Source: Simmondsia chinensis
Taxonomy: Eukaryota > Streptophyta > Magnoliopsida > Caryophyllales > Simmondsiaceae
NCBI GenBank assembly: GCA_018398585.1
Contig: JAGTTD010000020.1
Span: 20,742,350 to 20,806,349, forward strand
Direction of reading: 5' to 3'
DNA length: 64,000 nt
The translations under genes were made by a program, and so were the position numbers. This document shows, piece by piece, positions 23,101 to 35,984 of the stretch. Within the stretch, counting starts at the first letter, position 1. Each line of letters starts with the position of its first letter. The notes under the pieces were generated by a model. It had not been told where the DNA came from. It saw only the letters and a program-made list of their open reading frames with translations, and ran no database searches.

Positions 23101-24375
23101 GCCTTGCAGAGGCTTGTGTTGCTTTAACTTGAATTGTAACAGGCACCTTATGAGTTATGGTTTATTCATGGACTACCCTTAATAATGATAATGTATGTAC
23201 TCTAAGTACGATGAAAATTGGTATATGGTCTTTTGTGACCTAAACTAATGATAATCCAATTGATTTGAGATGCTAATGTTTCGCAACTATGATGATATGT
23301 GAAATTGACAAATTTGCGGTACATGCCTTTGGTGCCAACCGTATATATGATATACGTACGAGGTGGAGATATGATTGATATGATAGTTGGTCTACTATTA
23401 TATTGTACCGACTCTTGTTGAAGTTGGCAGGCAATGGAGTTGGTTGTTTAACAGCTCGTTGCAGATACCACAACGTGGGGGTTAGAGTAACTCCGCTTTG
23501 TTGCAATACAGTGTTGAAATGCCATTTGTGAAGGTTGAGCTTGATGCTTTAACCTAATCCATAGTCTGTAACTGGTGGTGTGGACACTGCACACTTGATG
23601 GGTCTGGCAAGAGGAGACTGATTCGTCACAGGCTTAAGATTATAAACGATCTACTTGAAAGAAAGTGATTTTACTAAATTTGGTAAGGTCTAAAAAAAAC
23701 CTTGGGGATCCATTGATAATGACACCATGTCAAAAAATGGTTGGGTAAACATCGAGGGAGACGGGACTAAAGTCTATGAATAAACTGTGATGTATCCAGC
23801 CCAGTCTTAATAGGTTCAATGTGAAAAGTTATAGTTTTATTCAAAGAGTACACTGTATTTTATGCTTTCCCTCCCAATGGTGAGACAGTGTGGAGACGGG
23901 TTCATAGCCATACGTTTGGTGGTGTAAGCGGGGCTTGCACTTCATGGACACTGTCTATATGGTACCAAGGGGTGAGGTTGAGCTTTAGCTCTTAATGGAC
24001 CCATATCTATATGTTTGGTGGTGTGCGGTAACACACACTTGATGGGATCCATCTATGTAAATGTGGAAGTGTGGCCGCTACCTATAAAAGTTTAAGACTT
24101 GCCTTCTAGAGCGCCTATGAATATCCAGAACGAGTGCATGGCCGATAAAACGCGCCAAACCACAAGAGTTACCGAGATATGAAGTTTGGTATGTGTCCGA
24201 GTGGAAGACTATACAACCCCCTGTGAGGTTCAAGACGAAAGTTACCTTGCAAGATGTTGGTCCTAAACTTGGGTTACACTAGGTGAAGATTCAAGTGGCA
24301 AGACATCGACACTGAAAAACTAAACTCCCTTTGCCCAATCTATTATTCTTTGTCCTCTTCCGCTTGTATCCTTTG
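20161..24375. other. 4.2-kb non-coding interval
   Basis: No open frame that I can support. It contains a T run at 20350-20371, a purine tract at 21115-21145 and a stretch rich in gctgctgct/ttgctg (22070-22330). The 3' kilobase has repeated phrases (gtttggtggtgt at about 23922 and 24015; cacacttgatggg). It lies between the copies of the 380-bp repeat and is probably the interior of a non-coding retroelement. The family is not recognised. Confidence 0.45.
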
Positions 24376-24741
24376 TGGCTGAAAAAATAATACAAGCCAA
24401 CCTTTAGTTTTATAGGAGAGTTGTATCACACATTAGAAAAATTGTGTGGATGATCTTTTTTTTAACAGGCACATTTATTTTTCGGAAAATAATTTCCAAA
24501 CCCCGTTTTGTATCCTACCTTGCCTAATTACTATAGTCAGGTTTAAATGAAGCCAAATAATGATTGTTGGGTATTAAAATTATAGCTGTTGGAAATTCAT
24601 TGTTGCTGTTACATTGGTCACTATTATTACAGCCTTTTACTATTAAAATATAGGCACCCACTTACTTGGAAGTGGTCTCCCCATATCTCTCCCTCTTTAT
24701 GATTAAATTTGCTCTCTCCCACTCCCCATTTCCCTCATTCT
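24376..24741 (+). repeat. 380-bp direct repeat, right copy
   Basis: Partner of 16306-16690. It is joined directly at 24742 to the gag remnant of a gypsy element without any primer site or duplication, so the junction is a rearrangement or truncation. Confidence 0.6.
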
Positions 24742-27700
24742 GTTAATCGCCAGGAATTACTTGGCAGAAAGCGGAGATCAATCGAAGGATTGATACATAT
24801 GCGGGTTGAAGAAGTCAATACAAGAGTTGTTGAATACGTTTGACATCTTCACTGCTTCAGAGGCGAATAAAAGAGCTGTGAACATGGAATACCAGCAAAG
24901 GCCTCGCCAAGTTGGTGGCACCTGGGGAACACAGGGTGGCGGTTGCGAGCAAGTGCGGGCACCGGGAATATAAACAGACCGCCAAACACTAGCATTTGTA
25001 GGCCCAATACTCAAGACTTAGCAAGCTCATCGAGGACCTGTTGTTTCAAGTACAGAGAAGTGGGGCACAGGGTTGCTGATTGCCGTAAGAGTGATGGGTC
25101 TAGTAAGGTCCTTTACATTGATGAACTCTGTGGAGAGGATGGCGAGGTTATTGAGGAAGAAGCCTAAAATGATTTGGCGGAATTTGTGGTGGGTGATGAG
25201 GGACATCTATTAGTGGTTAGGCGTTCTTGCTTCATGCTTAGAGAGGAAGGGGGGGATCGTTAGCTGAGGAAAACATCTTCCAAACCACGTGCACCATTGG
25301 CAGTAGGGTGTGCCACATGGTCATTGATTCTAGCAGCTGTGAGAGCGTTATTTCTGAAAAGGCTGTTGCCAAGTTTGGTTTGAAGATGGAAGCTCATTTG
25401 AGCCCATACAAATTTTCATGGCTCAAACGATGAAATCAGGTAACCATTTCCAAACATTGCTTGGTTAGCTTTTTGATTGGGGCAAAGTACAAAGACGGGG
25501 TTTAGTGTGATGTTGTCAATATGGATGCCTATCATTTGCTTATTGGATGCCCATGGCAGTATGATCAGAGTGCCATTCATGATGAAGAATACATATAGCT
25601 TCATTTTCTAGGGAATCAAGACCATCTTGTTACCTAAGAAGGAGGAGGCGCCACGAGTTTTAGAAGCTCAGGACCCAAACATACGGGGGCGCACCATGTT
25701 TGCCAAGGAGGTTGGCGACATGCGGCTTGTGTTTTTATTGATTGGGAAAGAGAGCAAGATCAGTTGAGAAAGATACCAAGTGGGGTTACCGCCTTGTTAA
25801 ATAAAAACGCCAAATTATTCCCGGAGGAGTTGCTTGCTATACTGCCTCCATTAAGAGATATTCAACACCACATTTACTTGGTGCCGGGTGCCTTCTTACC
25901 AAACAAGCCTCATTACTGAATGAGTCCTGTTGAGCATGAAGAGTTGAGACGCCAGGTGGAAAAGGTACACGCCAAAGGCTTCATCAGGGAGAGCTTGAGT
26001 CCTTGTGCCGTACCAACTTTGTTGACACCCAAGAAAGATGGGAGTTGATAGATGTGCGTTGATAGTAGGTCAATCAACGAGATCATGGTAGGTTATCGTT
26101 TCACTATTCCAAGGTTGGATGACTTGCTAGAGCAGTTGTAGAGCTCAAAAGTATTCATGAATTTGGACCTCAAGAGTGGATATCATCTGATTCAGATCTC
26201 ACTAGGGGACGAGTGGAAAACCGTATTCAAGACAAGAGAAGGGCTTTATGAGTGGTTGGTCATACCATTTGAATTGTCCAACGCGCCAAGCACATTCATG
26301 AGATTTATGAATCAGGTTCTACGTCCTTTTATTAGGAAGTTCGTTGTTGTGTATTTTGATGACATCCTGATTTATAGCCGGGACCATGAGGAGCACATGA
26401 AGCACTTGGAAGAAGTACTTTGCACTGCAAAGGCACAGAGCTTGTTTGTCGCCTTATAGAAGTGCTAATTCATGAGGGATGAGATTACTTTCCTTAGTTT
26501 TGTTGTATCCAAGGACGGTATTGAAGTTGATGATGGGAAGATTACTGCAGTTTGGCCCCAACCAAGGACAATAGGGAAAGTCTAGAGTTTTCAGGGATTG
26601 TGCCCTTTTATAAGCGCTTTATGCCTAACTTCAGTACTATTATGGTGCTAATCACTAATTGCTTGAAGAAGAATGGTCATTTGTGTGGAGTCCACAAGCA
26701 GCTACCGCCTTTGAGGAAATAAGGAAGAGATTGATCACGGCCCCTATTTTGGCGTTTCCCGACTTTCAGAAGACGTTTGAATTACACACATACACTTCCA
26801 AGACTAGCATTGGCGCTATTCTCAGTCAGGAAGGGAGGCCCATTGCACACTTTAATGAGAAGCTTGATCGAAGTAAGTTGAATTACTCAACTTATGATCT
26901 GGAGTTCTATTCATCGGTGAGGGCATTGAGGCAGTGGAAGTCATACTTAGCTAACCAGGAGTTCATCTTATATTCCAATAATGTGGCCCTCAGGTACATC
27001 AATAGCCAAGACAAGCCCTCAGACAAGCACACCAAGTGGGCTAGCTTTTTGTAACTCTTCCACTTTGTCATCAAACACAAGTGAGGCGTGATGAACAAGG
27101 TGACGGATGCACTCAGTAGTAGAAACCTTATTATGGTGGAGAGTCGGGTGGAGGTCACCGGGTTCGATCAGCTGGCGACACAGTACCCGGAAGATCCTAC
27201 GTTTGGGGAGATTTGGCGTGATGCACAGGCGGGCTTTGTTCCTAGTTTCTCTATCCATGATGGGTTTCTGTTTAAAGGAAACTAACATTGCATTCTGAAC
27301 TTTAGTTGGAGGCTTAAATTATTGAGGAGAAGCCCAATGCGGTGCATTTAGGGAGAGATAAGACGCTGCAGCTTATTACTGCCAAGAAATACTAGCCCAT
27401 GATACGCAAAGAGGTAGAGAGGTATGTCCAACGTTGTCGCATGTGTCAGGTCTCAATAGGTGGGATGACCAGCATAGGCCTCTATCTGCCGTTATAGGTA
27501 CCGAGTCAACCATGGACAGATGTCAACATGGACTTTGTGCTAGGGTTACTGAGAACCACTGGCAGGATTGATTCCATCTTTGGCATCGTGGATCGCTTCT
27601 CCCTGATGGCGCATTTCATTGGCTGCAAAAGAGCTGTTGACGTCGTAAATGTCGTGGGGCTTTACTTTCGAGAAGTATAAACGTTGCATGGACTATCATC

Positions 27701-28338
27701 TAGTATTGTGTCGGATTGTGATGTCAGGTTCATGGATCACTTTTGGAGGACACTATTGAAAATGACACCTCTCTCGCCTTTCCGTACCATCCATCACCCT
27801 CAAACGGATGGACAAACGGAGGTCACTAACCAATTATTGGGGAACATGTTACGGCGCCTTGTTTCTGATAACACCAGGGGATAGGAGATGAAGCTGCATC
27901 AGGCTGAGTTCGCCAATACTAGCTCCAACAATAGGAGTACAGGGTCCGTGCCATTCGCGGTAGTATATGGGTTTGTGCCTCGATCTTCGATGGATTTGAC
28001 GCCAGTACCTGATCTCACATGCCCACATGAGAAATCAGATGACTTCATCTATTCACTTAAAGAGATCCATGAACAAACACAGGCTCAATTACTAGAAGCC
28101 AGAGCTAAGTATAAGATGGCTAAAGACAGATAACAGAGGGCCATACAGTTTCAGGTTGTCGAGAAGGTATGGGCAATCTTGACACGCAAATGATTTCCCG
28201 CTTGGGAGTACAATAAGCCCACTGCTCGCAAGATAGGCCCATTGGCGGTACTAGAAAACATCCGATGTGAGGACTTTTGACGTGTTCAATGTTAAGCATC
28301 TCGTTCCTTATTTAGGGGACAACAATAATGCTGACCCT
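24742..28338 (+). pseudogene. gypsy-A gag-pol pseudogene
   Basis: Many stops and frame changes. Near 25030-25085 a zinc knuckle reads CFKYREVGHRVADC, with the second Cys replaced by Tyr. Protease lies at about 25310-25400, where the active site DSG reads DSS. RT is at 25900-26460, with FDD at 26355-26363 still intact ([10 protein letters not shown]) but with upstream stops (after KKDGS). RNase H is at 26660-27055 (FELHTYTSKTSIGA, where the usual first D is T). Integrase has an HHCC remnant near 27420 and the DDE region at 27520-27890 (HHPQTDGQTEVTNQ). The C-terminal end has FNVKHLVPYLGD (28290-28320). No separate chromodomain is recognisable. Confidence 0.85.
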
Positions 28339-28389
28339 CAAGCAAATTCGAGGGTTAATTCTCTCCAACCCAGGGAGGATGATGCAGCC

Positions 28390-28772
28390 TGTTAAGGGGC
28401 TTAGCTAGAGGCTCAGCGAAAGGCACAAGGACTTGGCGGGACGCAGGGACTTGGCAGAAGCGGGACAGCAAGACGCGGAAGAGTTTAATTAGGATTCTTA
28501 GTTTTAATTTTCAGATTTAATTTTTGTATTTTGAATTATCTTTTAGAGTTAGATTATTATTCTTATTACTCCTCTATATACACTGGAGGAGATTTAGGGT
28601 TTAATTAGTGCATAAAATTTTCAGATTTGTCCTATTTCGAGCCTTTATTATTGGGTTGTGAGAACTAGATTTTTTTTTTTCCCCTGGAAGTTCTATTAAT
28701 CCATTAATAAAATTAAAGGGAAAGCCGCTGAACCTTTCCTTTCCTTGTAAATTTTTACTGCACGTTGCATCA
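28390..28772 (+). repeat. gypsy-A 3' LTR
   Basis: Begins TGTTAAGGGG after a purine tract and ends near ...gttgcatca. It includes a TATA-like ctctatatacac at 28572 and a polyadenylation-type aataaaatt near 28705. It is homologous to the LTR ending at 62309. Confidence 0.7.
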
Positions 28773-28879
28773 AAGACTAACATGTCATACACTCCATGGC
28801 CGAACTTGGAATGATTGAAGTTCACCCATGGAGTGGGGGGACTATATGTTTACAATACTGTCCCAAGTACTTTCAAACC

Positions 28880-29732
28880 TGACAACCCAATGTAGGCAAC
28901 CTAGCATGGGTGACTCAGAAGGGGCGAGTGACATATGCACACCACCTAAACTACACTCGAATATTTAACAACCCATTCAGGTAGGCCTGTTTATAATATG
29001 GAGGGTAGCTTGCTAGGCGAGTAATTTACATGGATAATAATTGTATAAATTAGGTAGTTATACTGATCTCGAGTTAAACACTTGGTACTTACTCGGCCGA
29101 TGCTTAGTCACCGAGTACTTACTTGCCTAGTCTTTATAACCTCGATGCTATGAGTATAATAAGCATCTAGTTAATATGTAAAAATTAGCTAATAATGAAT
29201 TAGACCTAAATTAGAAAACTAGATCCAGAAATACCAAATAAGCCAACTACCAAGGAAGGCGCCACGTGTCACATAATGACACATAGAACAAAGAGAAGAG
29301 CCCACCCCATTTAATAATGGACATGCCTTTGTAAGGAAAGGCATGGATAAATATAAAAGGGGGAGCATAATACTAGAGGGGGATATTCATGCACAAGAAG
29401 GGATCATACTCGTCCTTCTCTTGCTGTCACTATTGATTGTCTTTCCAGAGCAATAATCATTCAAGCTTTCTACTTCTTTTATTCTTAGTCTTTTATATCT
29501 ATTATGTCTATTTACTACCTGCTTTCATTATTATTTCATGAGATCAGCACTGACTTGAGCATCAAAGGAGTCCCTTGTAGGTTATGGGCCCCTCTAACAG
29601 TTTGTTTGAATCTTGTGGGAGATATTGAGTTGGATGTATAGTTAGAGCTTGAGTTAAGCTCATCCTTACAATTCCTATCTCATACAGAACTCCAATACAG
29701 TGAATAAACACATTGACCAAAATCATCGTAAA
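28880..29732 (+). repeat. LTR family L1, second copy (empty-site reference)
   Basis: Matches 7710-7724 plus 14281-15083 from tgac...cccaatgt through the promoter (ggataaatataaaaggggg, about 29346-29364) to ...atcatcgtaaat. It lacks the copia-1 insertion, so it shows the pre-insertion target (tgTAGGCaacctagc). It is not followed by a primer site, so it is a 3' or solo LTR. Confidence 0.75.
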
Positions 29733-30307
29733 TAGAGGTCATCCCAAATTTCGGTCGTCATGTCAAGATATGCCACTCTTTTAAGTTAAATTCTTGTCAA
29801 TGAATTATAAAGCCATGGTATAATCGTAGAGTTACATGTAACCTTATCTTTTGGCATTCGGGAGAAAGGGGGGGGGGGGGGGGGGGGGCGGCGCGGCGGG
29901 CGGGGGTGTGTTTCGGTCAATGAAATTATGTTTGGTTTTCAATCAACGGTCCCATCTTCATCGCCTTTACTTAAAACTCATAAATTACCACATTCAAAAC
30001 ACAAGATATAGTTTGTACCCTAGAATTGTTCGACTAATACAAAAAGTGTTTTAGTTTAAGCTAAGATGTAATAATCAATTGATTGACAGCAAAAAGTTGA
30101 ATTTCATTCATTATACACACACATAAACAAGCTCTTAAAACATATAGAAGGGATGCCAATCAGGGGACTATACTACTCATCAAAACATAACAATCATCCC
30201 ATAGTTACAATATTACGTAAAATGCCTTTATGATATTTTTTGGATACATTTAGTATTTTTTTATATTTTACCCTTAAAAAAAAAATTTTGTTCTCTATAT
30301 CCGTAAA
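29733..30307. other. Intergenic stretch with a G homopolymer
   Basis: No gene. A run of 21 G at 29868-29888 is followed by a GC-only segment (cggcgcggcgggcggggg). The rest is AT-rich 3' flank of the terpene synthase gene, including an aaaaaaaaa tract near 30280. Confidence 0.5.
29868..29888. repeat. Poly-G run
   Basis: 21 consecutive G in an AT-rich surround, followed by a short GC-only stretch. It may be a real G-quadruplex-prone run or a sequencing/assembly artefact. Confidence 0.7.
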
Positions 30308-33300
30308 CTAGTGAATACTATGGACAATAAGAGACAAAACCCGATTCTTGGTTGTTTCATCAGGAGCACCATGGCCATCACCATACTGGTAAGTGCACTG
30401 TGCTATACGAGCTAAGTTCCTTGACGTTTCAATAAACTCGACTGAAAATGGAGTCGCATTTACTTGAATCTCGTTTAGTTTTTTCCAATTCTCATCTATC
30501 AAGTCTCTTATATGTTGGCAGGCACTCTCAAAGGAATCACCTCTACTTCCCATCTCTTGGATTAGGCATGGTATTGATTTTGCTGTTTCCCCTCTTTCCA
30601 TCTCTGCCTACATGGTACACAAAAGGCATATTTTATGATCATATTAGAGCTTCATTAATGCTAAGGTATTCAGTTTCAATTCTCATTGACTTCTAATATT
30701 GATATATATTGGTTTAAAATAAGAAGTGTATATGTACTAACCATATGCAACTCCATGCTAAATAAATATTTTTGAGATGAGATAAAGTGGATTTTAACAT
30801 ATTAGTTCAATCTACCACTTTCTGTAATATTTTTGGGACTTTTTGTTCTCATATAATTAGAAAATTGATGCTCATCATCAATACAAATTTGTAAAAGAAA
30901 TCCTTCGACAACAAGTTTTAATAGACCATTGTCTATGTTTATATGTGGATCTCACATGCAAACTTGGTAGACTTAGCAGGTGCTTGATTTTATGTAATAT
31001 GGTATCGATGTTCGGTCAAATATCAGACATTTTGAAACATTAAATTGAAGTGAACCTAATTGGAATAGCTTATATATTTGGGATATTTCTCTTATAAAAT
31101 ACAAAATGTTTAGGTCAAGTCCAATATTCCTTCCTTATAAAGGAAATGAACGCTTGGGAGATTAGGGATGTGATAAGTATAAAGAGGATGGAATCCACTA
31201 GGAGTGCACAAAGTTTTTCAATGAAAGATGGATAGCTAAACAAAACATCTAAAACATCCAATCTCAATCACTTATCTTTGCTGCACACCCTAATCAAAGC
31301 CGGTCATACATATGGCCTTGCTTTAACGATGGTCTAAAATATTACCACTTTCTTCTAGATAAGAAGACAGTAGATCGAAATTTAGGCATGAATGAAATAC
31401 ACGGTCTAAGACAATTGTAAGAAAACTAGACAATTGTAAGAAAACTATGTGTACCTGGGAAGTACTAAGGTCATTGGAAAGACGAAAGATCATGGAAGGA
31501 AGACGCAAGATGTCATGGTGGTGGTTGTGTAAGCAATCCAAAGCCTCTTTGGTGATTTGTGGAGTGACTAGAAAATAAGCATGAATTAGTAGTACAACCC
31601 CAGACACTGACATCCATGCATTCTTCATGTACTCTTTGAATGTTGGCATTTCTCCTTTTTGGCTCCACTTTGCTTCCACTAAAAATGCTTTACACATATC
31701 TTCCCACTACAAAATTACCAATCAAAATTAGCTTAATGGCTATGAAAGAGTTAAAAAAAATGGGTTATTTATATCACAAGTAGGGTCAATCCTGATATTT
31801 TCAGGATCTCAAGCAAAAATCTCAAAAGAAGCCTTTTGTATACAACAAATTATAATCATTTTGACTATAAAATGTACTAGTATTAAGAATTAATACTTTG
31901 AAAACCACCACTGCAAAAATTTGGGCCCCAAATGCTTGCTTGGGCTGCTTAGAGTTATGTTTGGGCTTGGTCACAAGTTCTTGTACTTAAACATTTACGT
32001 TTGTTTAGTCCTTATACATTTAATGTGTCAATTTAACTCTAAAGTAAAAAATTTGATGTTATATTGGTGATAGAAATTGCAATAGCTCATTTCGATGTAG
32101 GTTAACATTGGTTCAATTGGCTCAATTTACTTGCATTTGAAATGATAAAATTGTTAAAAATTATAATGATTATATAGACACAGTTAAAACTAAAACAACC
32201 AAATTAATGTAGCAGACAAGGTTTATGGATTTGTGGCATAAATAAGCCAAAATAATGTAAGATTTATGCATGAATTAATTTGCTTACTGCTTGCCGAAGG
32301 AATGGGATGCTATTGACACTCTTTTCTCTCAGTGTTTGATAAGCCATCTCGTTGACTGCGTTGTAAAGAGCTAAGAAGGTTAACTTCATGTAGTCAGGAA
32401 GGTTATCGATAGCGTTAACATCCCATCTGAGACCATTGACATAAAAAGAAACTTTTGTTAGACTAATTAAACGAGAAATGAAAAAAAGAGGAGATATATT
32501 AAAAATCTATACGCAACTCAATTGGCACGAACCTCTCAATGGCATCGGTGAATAGCACTAGCTCCTCTAAAGAACCATGTACATCATAGACATCATCAAT
32601 AATAGTGATGAATGAAGCTACTTTAGTTAAAGCCTTACGACACTCACTGAACTGAGGATCAGGAACCATGCCAAGAGACCAGAAAAAACATTCCATAAGT
32701 CTGTCCCTAGCAAAGCTCAACTTCTTAGCTAACCCAGTTTCTCTCCACCATCTGGACATCTCTCTCAGGTCTTTCTGATATACTGACTGTACCAGGTTAA
32801 AATCGAGCTTAGCAAGCTCAAGCAAAACTCCACTCATTGTCTTTCTCTTATTGTGGTCTTCAATGGACTGCCTTGCTTCGAGCCTAAGCATTCTTCGGTG
32901 CAACGGAAGTTCCAACGAGCGAGCAATGTGGGTTTCGAGTGATTCGACTTTGTTGTTTTCGTCGGTTAATAAGTAATTTTGAAGATGCATCCTAGTGAAA
33001 TCTCTAGCTTCATCCAAGACAATTTCTCCTTCAAACGATAAATGAGATGCCTCGTACAAATCCAACATGCCTTGGACATCTTCAATTAGACATTGCTTGT
33101 AATTGCCACTCTTGTCCATCAATCTCTCAAATACTTCTGTTTTTACACAACAAAGTGCAATAGTTTAACCAAAAAAAAAAAAGAAGATATTTATTGCCAT
33201 CTAATTTGGATTAGAATAGAAAACATAAAATCAGAAATAAAATTGAACTTATTTTTGAATCCTAATTTTTAGTTTTCAAGAATTAGGAAAACTGCAAATA

Positions 33301-35306
33301 TAAAGTAATACCAACAATGCTATTAGTTAACTTTGACGGAGATGATTTCAAATGGATCATGCTATTTATTTAACAAATTTTGTTTCTTTTCAATAATATT
33401 TATGTATCTTTTTGATAATTCAGAAGAGGGGAATCCCCATGATACCTAGAGCTTTGAAAACGAGAAACAAAAAGGCAAGGAAAAAAAAGTACAGCTATAC
33501 AATCCCAAGTCTAGATGTGCATTAGGATCAAAGCCAAGCAAGTGAACCAAATATTAAATAAACAGTTATATAACTGTTATCTCTTTTGATTTTAGTCTTT
33601 TCAACATATTATTTTTGGCTTTCATTTATAGTTCTTTTCTATTATATTACTGATTTCTGCTAAATTCTAATTATTTCAATTCCTTAATATATCAGAAAAA
33701 GTTATAAAATGAGTCCATGGACTATCCATATTCTTCAAATATCCTAGAGGACTTTCGTGTCGAGAACATTTGAGATTATAGAGTTGCTTATGTTACTTTT
33801 ACCTAATGATCTCAGATTTTAAGGTTTGGTTCTTGATATGTTACATATAGCCATAAACAAAAATATATACCTTGAGAGATGGGAAACCCATGTTGTCGCA
33901 GCAGCCTAAAATGCAAAGCAGTAGCCCGAAGGACAAACTTGTCATTTTCTTCACCATAGAGTGGGGATATTTGCAAAGGGTTCGAAATTCCTCCGAGTGC
34001 CCTAACGATGTCTTTCTCAAAACGGTGTGTGAGACCCAATCTTTGTATGTTATCTATCAATTCAAGGAGTGCCTGTAGTTGTAATTTCTCATCAGACATC
34101 ATTTCCCTCACTTTTTGTTCCAAAAACTCTGCCCTTTTCTTGTGCACTTCATCCTGTGTATTTAGAAGAAAAATAATAAATGGTTAAATTAAGAACATAT
34201 CTATGGCTGGACATCGTCTAGTAACCTATGACTGTAAATTGGTATCATTTTTCGTTTTCAATTTTTGTTATGTAAAATCCAAGAGTCACGTGCTAGAATG
34301 TGGTTTTCCTTATTTTAGTTTCTAATATTAGAATCTAACCAAAATAGAAAAATATTATTTTCAAAACATTTTTTTCGATTTTTCAGAAAATGGAAATTGT
34401 AGGAAATCGAAACTAAGTTATTATTGAGCTTTTAATTCTAGAGATTAGACATGACAATGTGAGAAAATAACAAATATATGTGCTTTTCTCATATTTTCTA
34501 TTTTATTTTGACTTCTGTGTATTTACTCCTTATTCCTTGCTTTTATGCGGGTTGAATGTGGCTTCGTTTGCACAAGTTGCCATTTTGTATTTCGATCGCA
34601 TCGCTAATTATTGAAAAAAAAAAGTGCTTTTTTCACATGTGGAGAAAAGGGCAGTATGATTAACTTATAAAAATGATAATTAGAATCTAACCAAATTAGT
34701 TTGGAATATATAGAGTAATATTATTTATAATAAGGCAAATTTTCATATTATGAGATTTATTTTGCAGCAAACTTTAATATGGTTGCATAAACAATAACGA
34801 AACTACTTTGATAATGAGAATGCTACATGAGTATAAATAAATATGAAGGTACTGGCTAACTGTACTAGCAAAGTCTCTAAAAGGGGTATCAGGGACTTGG
34901 ATTGATTCCCACCTTCATTAGGGGTGTGGGGACGTTATTGGATTAGGGAGAGTTGCCTCCTTGTGCAACCCTTGTAAACTTCTTACCAAATGTAAAATAT
35001 ATGCACATATCTACAAACACATGGACAAAATGCAACTCTATCAATTATTACCATAATATGGTTATTCGCCAGCGACTCGAGCCAGTCAGGACTCCAAATG
35101 CTAGCTTGATAATTAGCAGACCTCCTATTATTTCCCGAAAGTTGAGCTTGTACGGTGGCAGCCATACACTTAACACCACGTGAACGGTCATTGCCACCCC
35201 TAATCCCTTTACGTACTAAACAATACTGTGGTGACTGCAGCAACGGCCTAGTCCACAGTGCAAAAGGACAATTCCTCGAGTTTGTAGGCTGCAAGTGCAA
35301 AGCCAT
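30308..35306 (-). CDS. Terpene synthase, TPS-b (monoterpene synthase-like), six exons
   Basis: Converts a prenyl diphosphate (probably GPP, in plastids) to a terpene. Exons in coding order: 35052-35306 (255 bp), 33871-34153 (283), 32533-33136 (604), 32288-32426 (139), 31455-31706 (252) and 30308-30607 (300, stop TAG). All introns are GT-AG with matching phases, giving 610 residues. Residues 1-60 are basic and Ser/Thr-containing, like a plastid transit peptide. RRx8W lies at 61-71 (RRSANYQASIW), RDR at 323-325, DDVYD at 360-364, and the NSE/DTE motif NDLSTSQAE at 505-513, spanning the last splice. The 604-bp exon corresponds to the usual exons 3 (about 376) and 4 (219) joined. The 139-bp exon has the classical size. 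The start follows tgcaaagtaaATGG and a TATA box 140 bp upstream. The gene appears intact; the product cannot be predicted. Confidence 0.92.
30608..31454 (-). other. Terpene synthase intron 5
   Basis: 847 bp between CAG|gtacac and tgtag|GCA. It splits the NSE/DTE metal-binding motif (NDLSTSQ before, AE after). No nested element is recognised. Confidence 0.85.
31707..32287 (-). other. Terpene synthase intron 4
   Basis: 581 bp, gtaagc to ttgtag. It contains a diverged piece (about 31970-32200) of the same dispersed A/T repeat seen at 620-790 and 39637-40143. Confidence 0.8.
33137..33870 (-). other. Terpene synthase intron 2
   Basis: 734 bp, gtatat to aaacag, AT-rich. No other feature is seen. 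Confidence 0.85.
34154..35051 (-). other. Terpene synthase intron 1
   Basis: 898 bp, gtaata to acacag, phase 0. It separates the transit-peptide/RRx8W exon from the rest. No nested element is identified. Confidence 0.8.
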
Positions 35307-35446
35307 TTACTTTGCAATACTTGTTTTCTACACTCGGAACTGAAAATTTTCAATCTAAAACCACTTGCAGTATGACTTATATGACCCTTGTTTTGGGGAT
35401 TAAAGACACTTGAATTGGTGCCAAGAAGTGAAGTGAAGATTCTAAG

Positions 35447-35454
35447 TATATATA
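35447..35454 (-). promoter_or_regulatory. TATA box of the terpene synthase gene
   Basis: On the minus strand, gctctatatatacttag. It lies about 141-148 bp upstream of the ATG at 35306, a plausible distance for a 5' UTR of about 110 bases. Confidence 0.6.
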
Positions 35455-35984
35455 GAGCATTGACACTGTGCATAGGACATTTACTGGGGATCGAGGAAGA
35501 TTCAAGCCTTTCTTCCTCTGTATTTTTCAGTAGAAAATAGTTAAAATAATAATTAAAAAAGTAGACCAATACATTTAGACCACGTAGCTTTGTCTTGTAA
35601 GATACATTTAGAATATTATCATTAAAAAAATAATGTGAGAGAGTGGATATGAACAGGCATATTGATCACATGTTAATAATAATATTTAATTATGAATATG
35701 CTGTAAAGCCGCGTTGGTGGGTCATCTTATTATTTTAAAGCAGCCAATCAAACATAGTACTTGAAAATCCTAAAGGGAAACACTGAAACGAGAGTATCCG
35801 AAATATCAAACTAAAAATGCCATTGATCATACTGGGTATCCAATTTGATAAATTGAACCGAGTAATTTTGTGGTACTTTTGATTGGGAATTTGATCATAC
35901 CTTAAGCTATTCTTTGTCTTCTGGTTGATGATGTCTTAACATCGAAACATGAAAAAGATACTTTTGCAACTACTCCTGCTATGG

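Larger units (their letters stand above)
24742..28772 (+). mobile_element. 5'-truncated, decayed Ty3/gypsy element (gypsy-A)
   Basis: It runs from the gag C-terminus through protease, RT, RNase H and integrase into a 3' LTR (28390-28772). It lacks the 5' LTR and most of gag. The 3' LTR is identified by its match with the LTR end at about 62100-62309 of gypsy-B (shared ctcccctatatac and taataaaattaaagg blocks). It follows the purine-rich gggaggatgatg. Confidence 0.85.

Noticed and set aside
29851..30054. Gly-rich small protein
   Set aside because: The Gly run comes only from the 21-G homopolymer; no other support.
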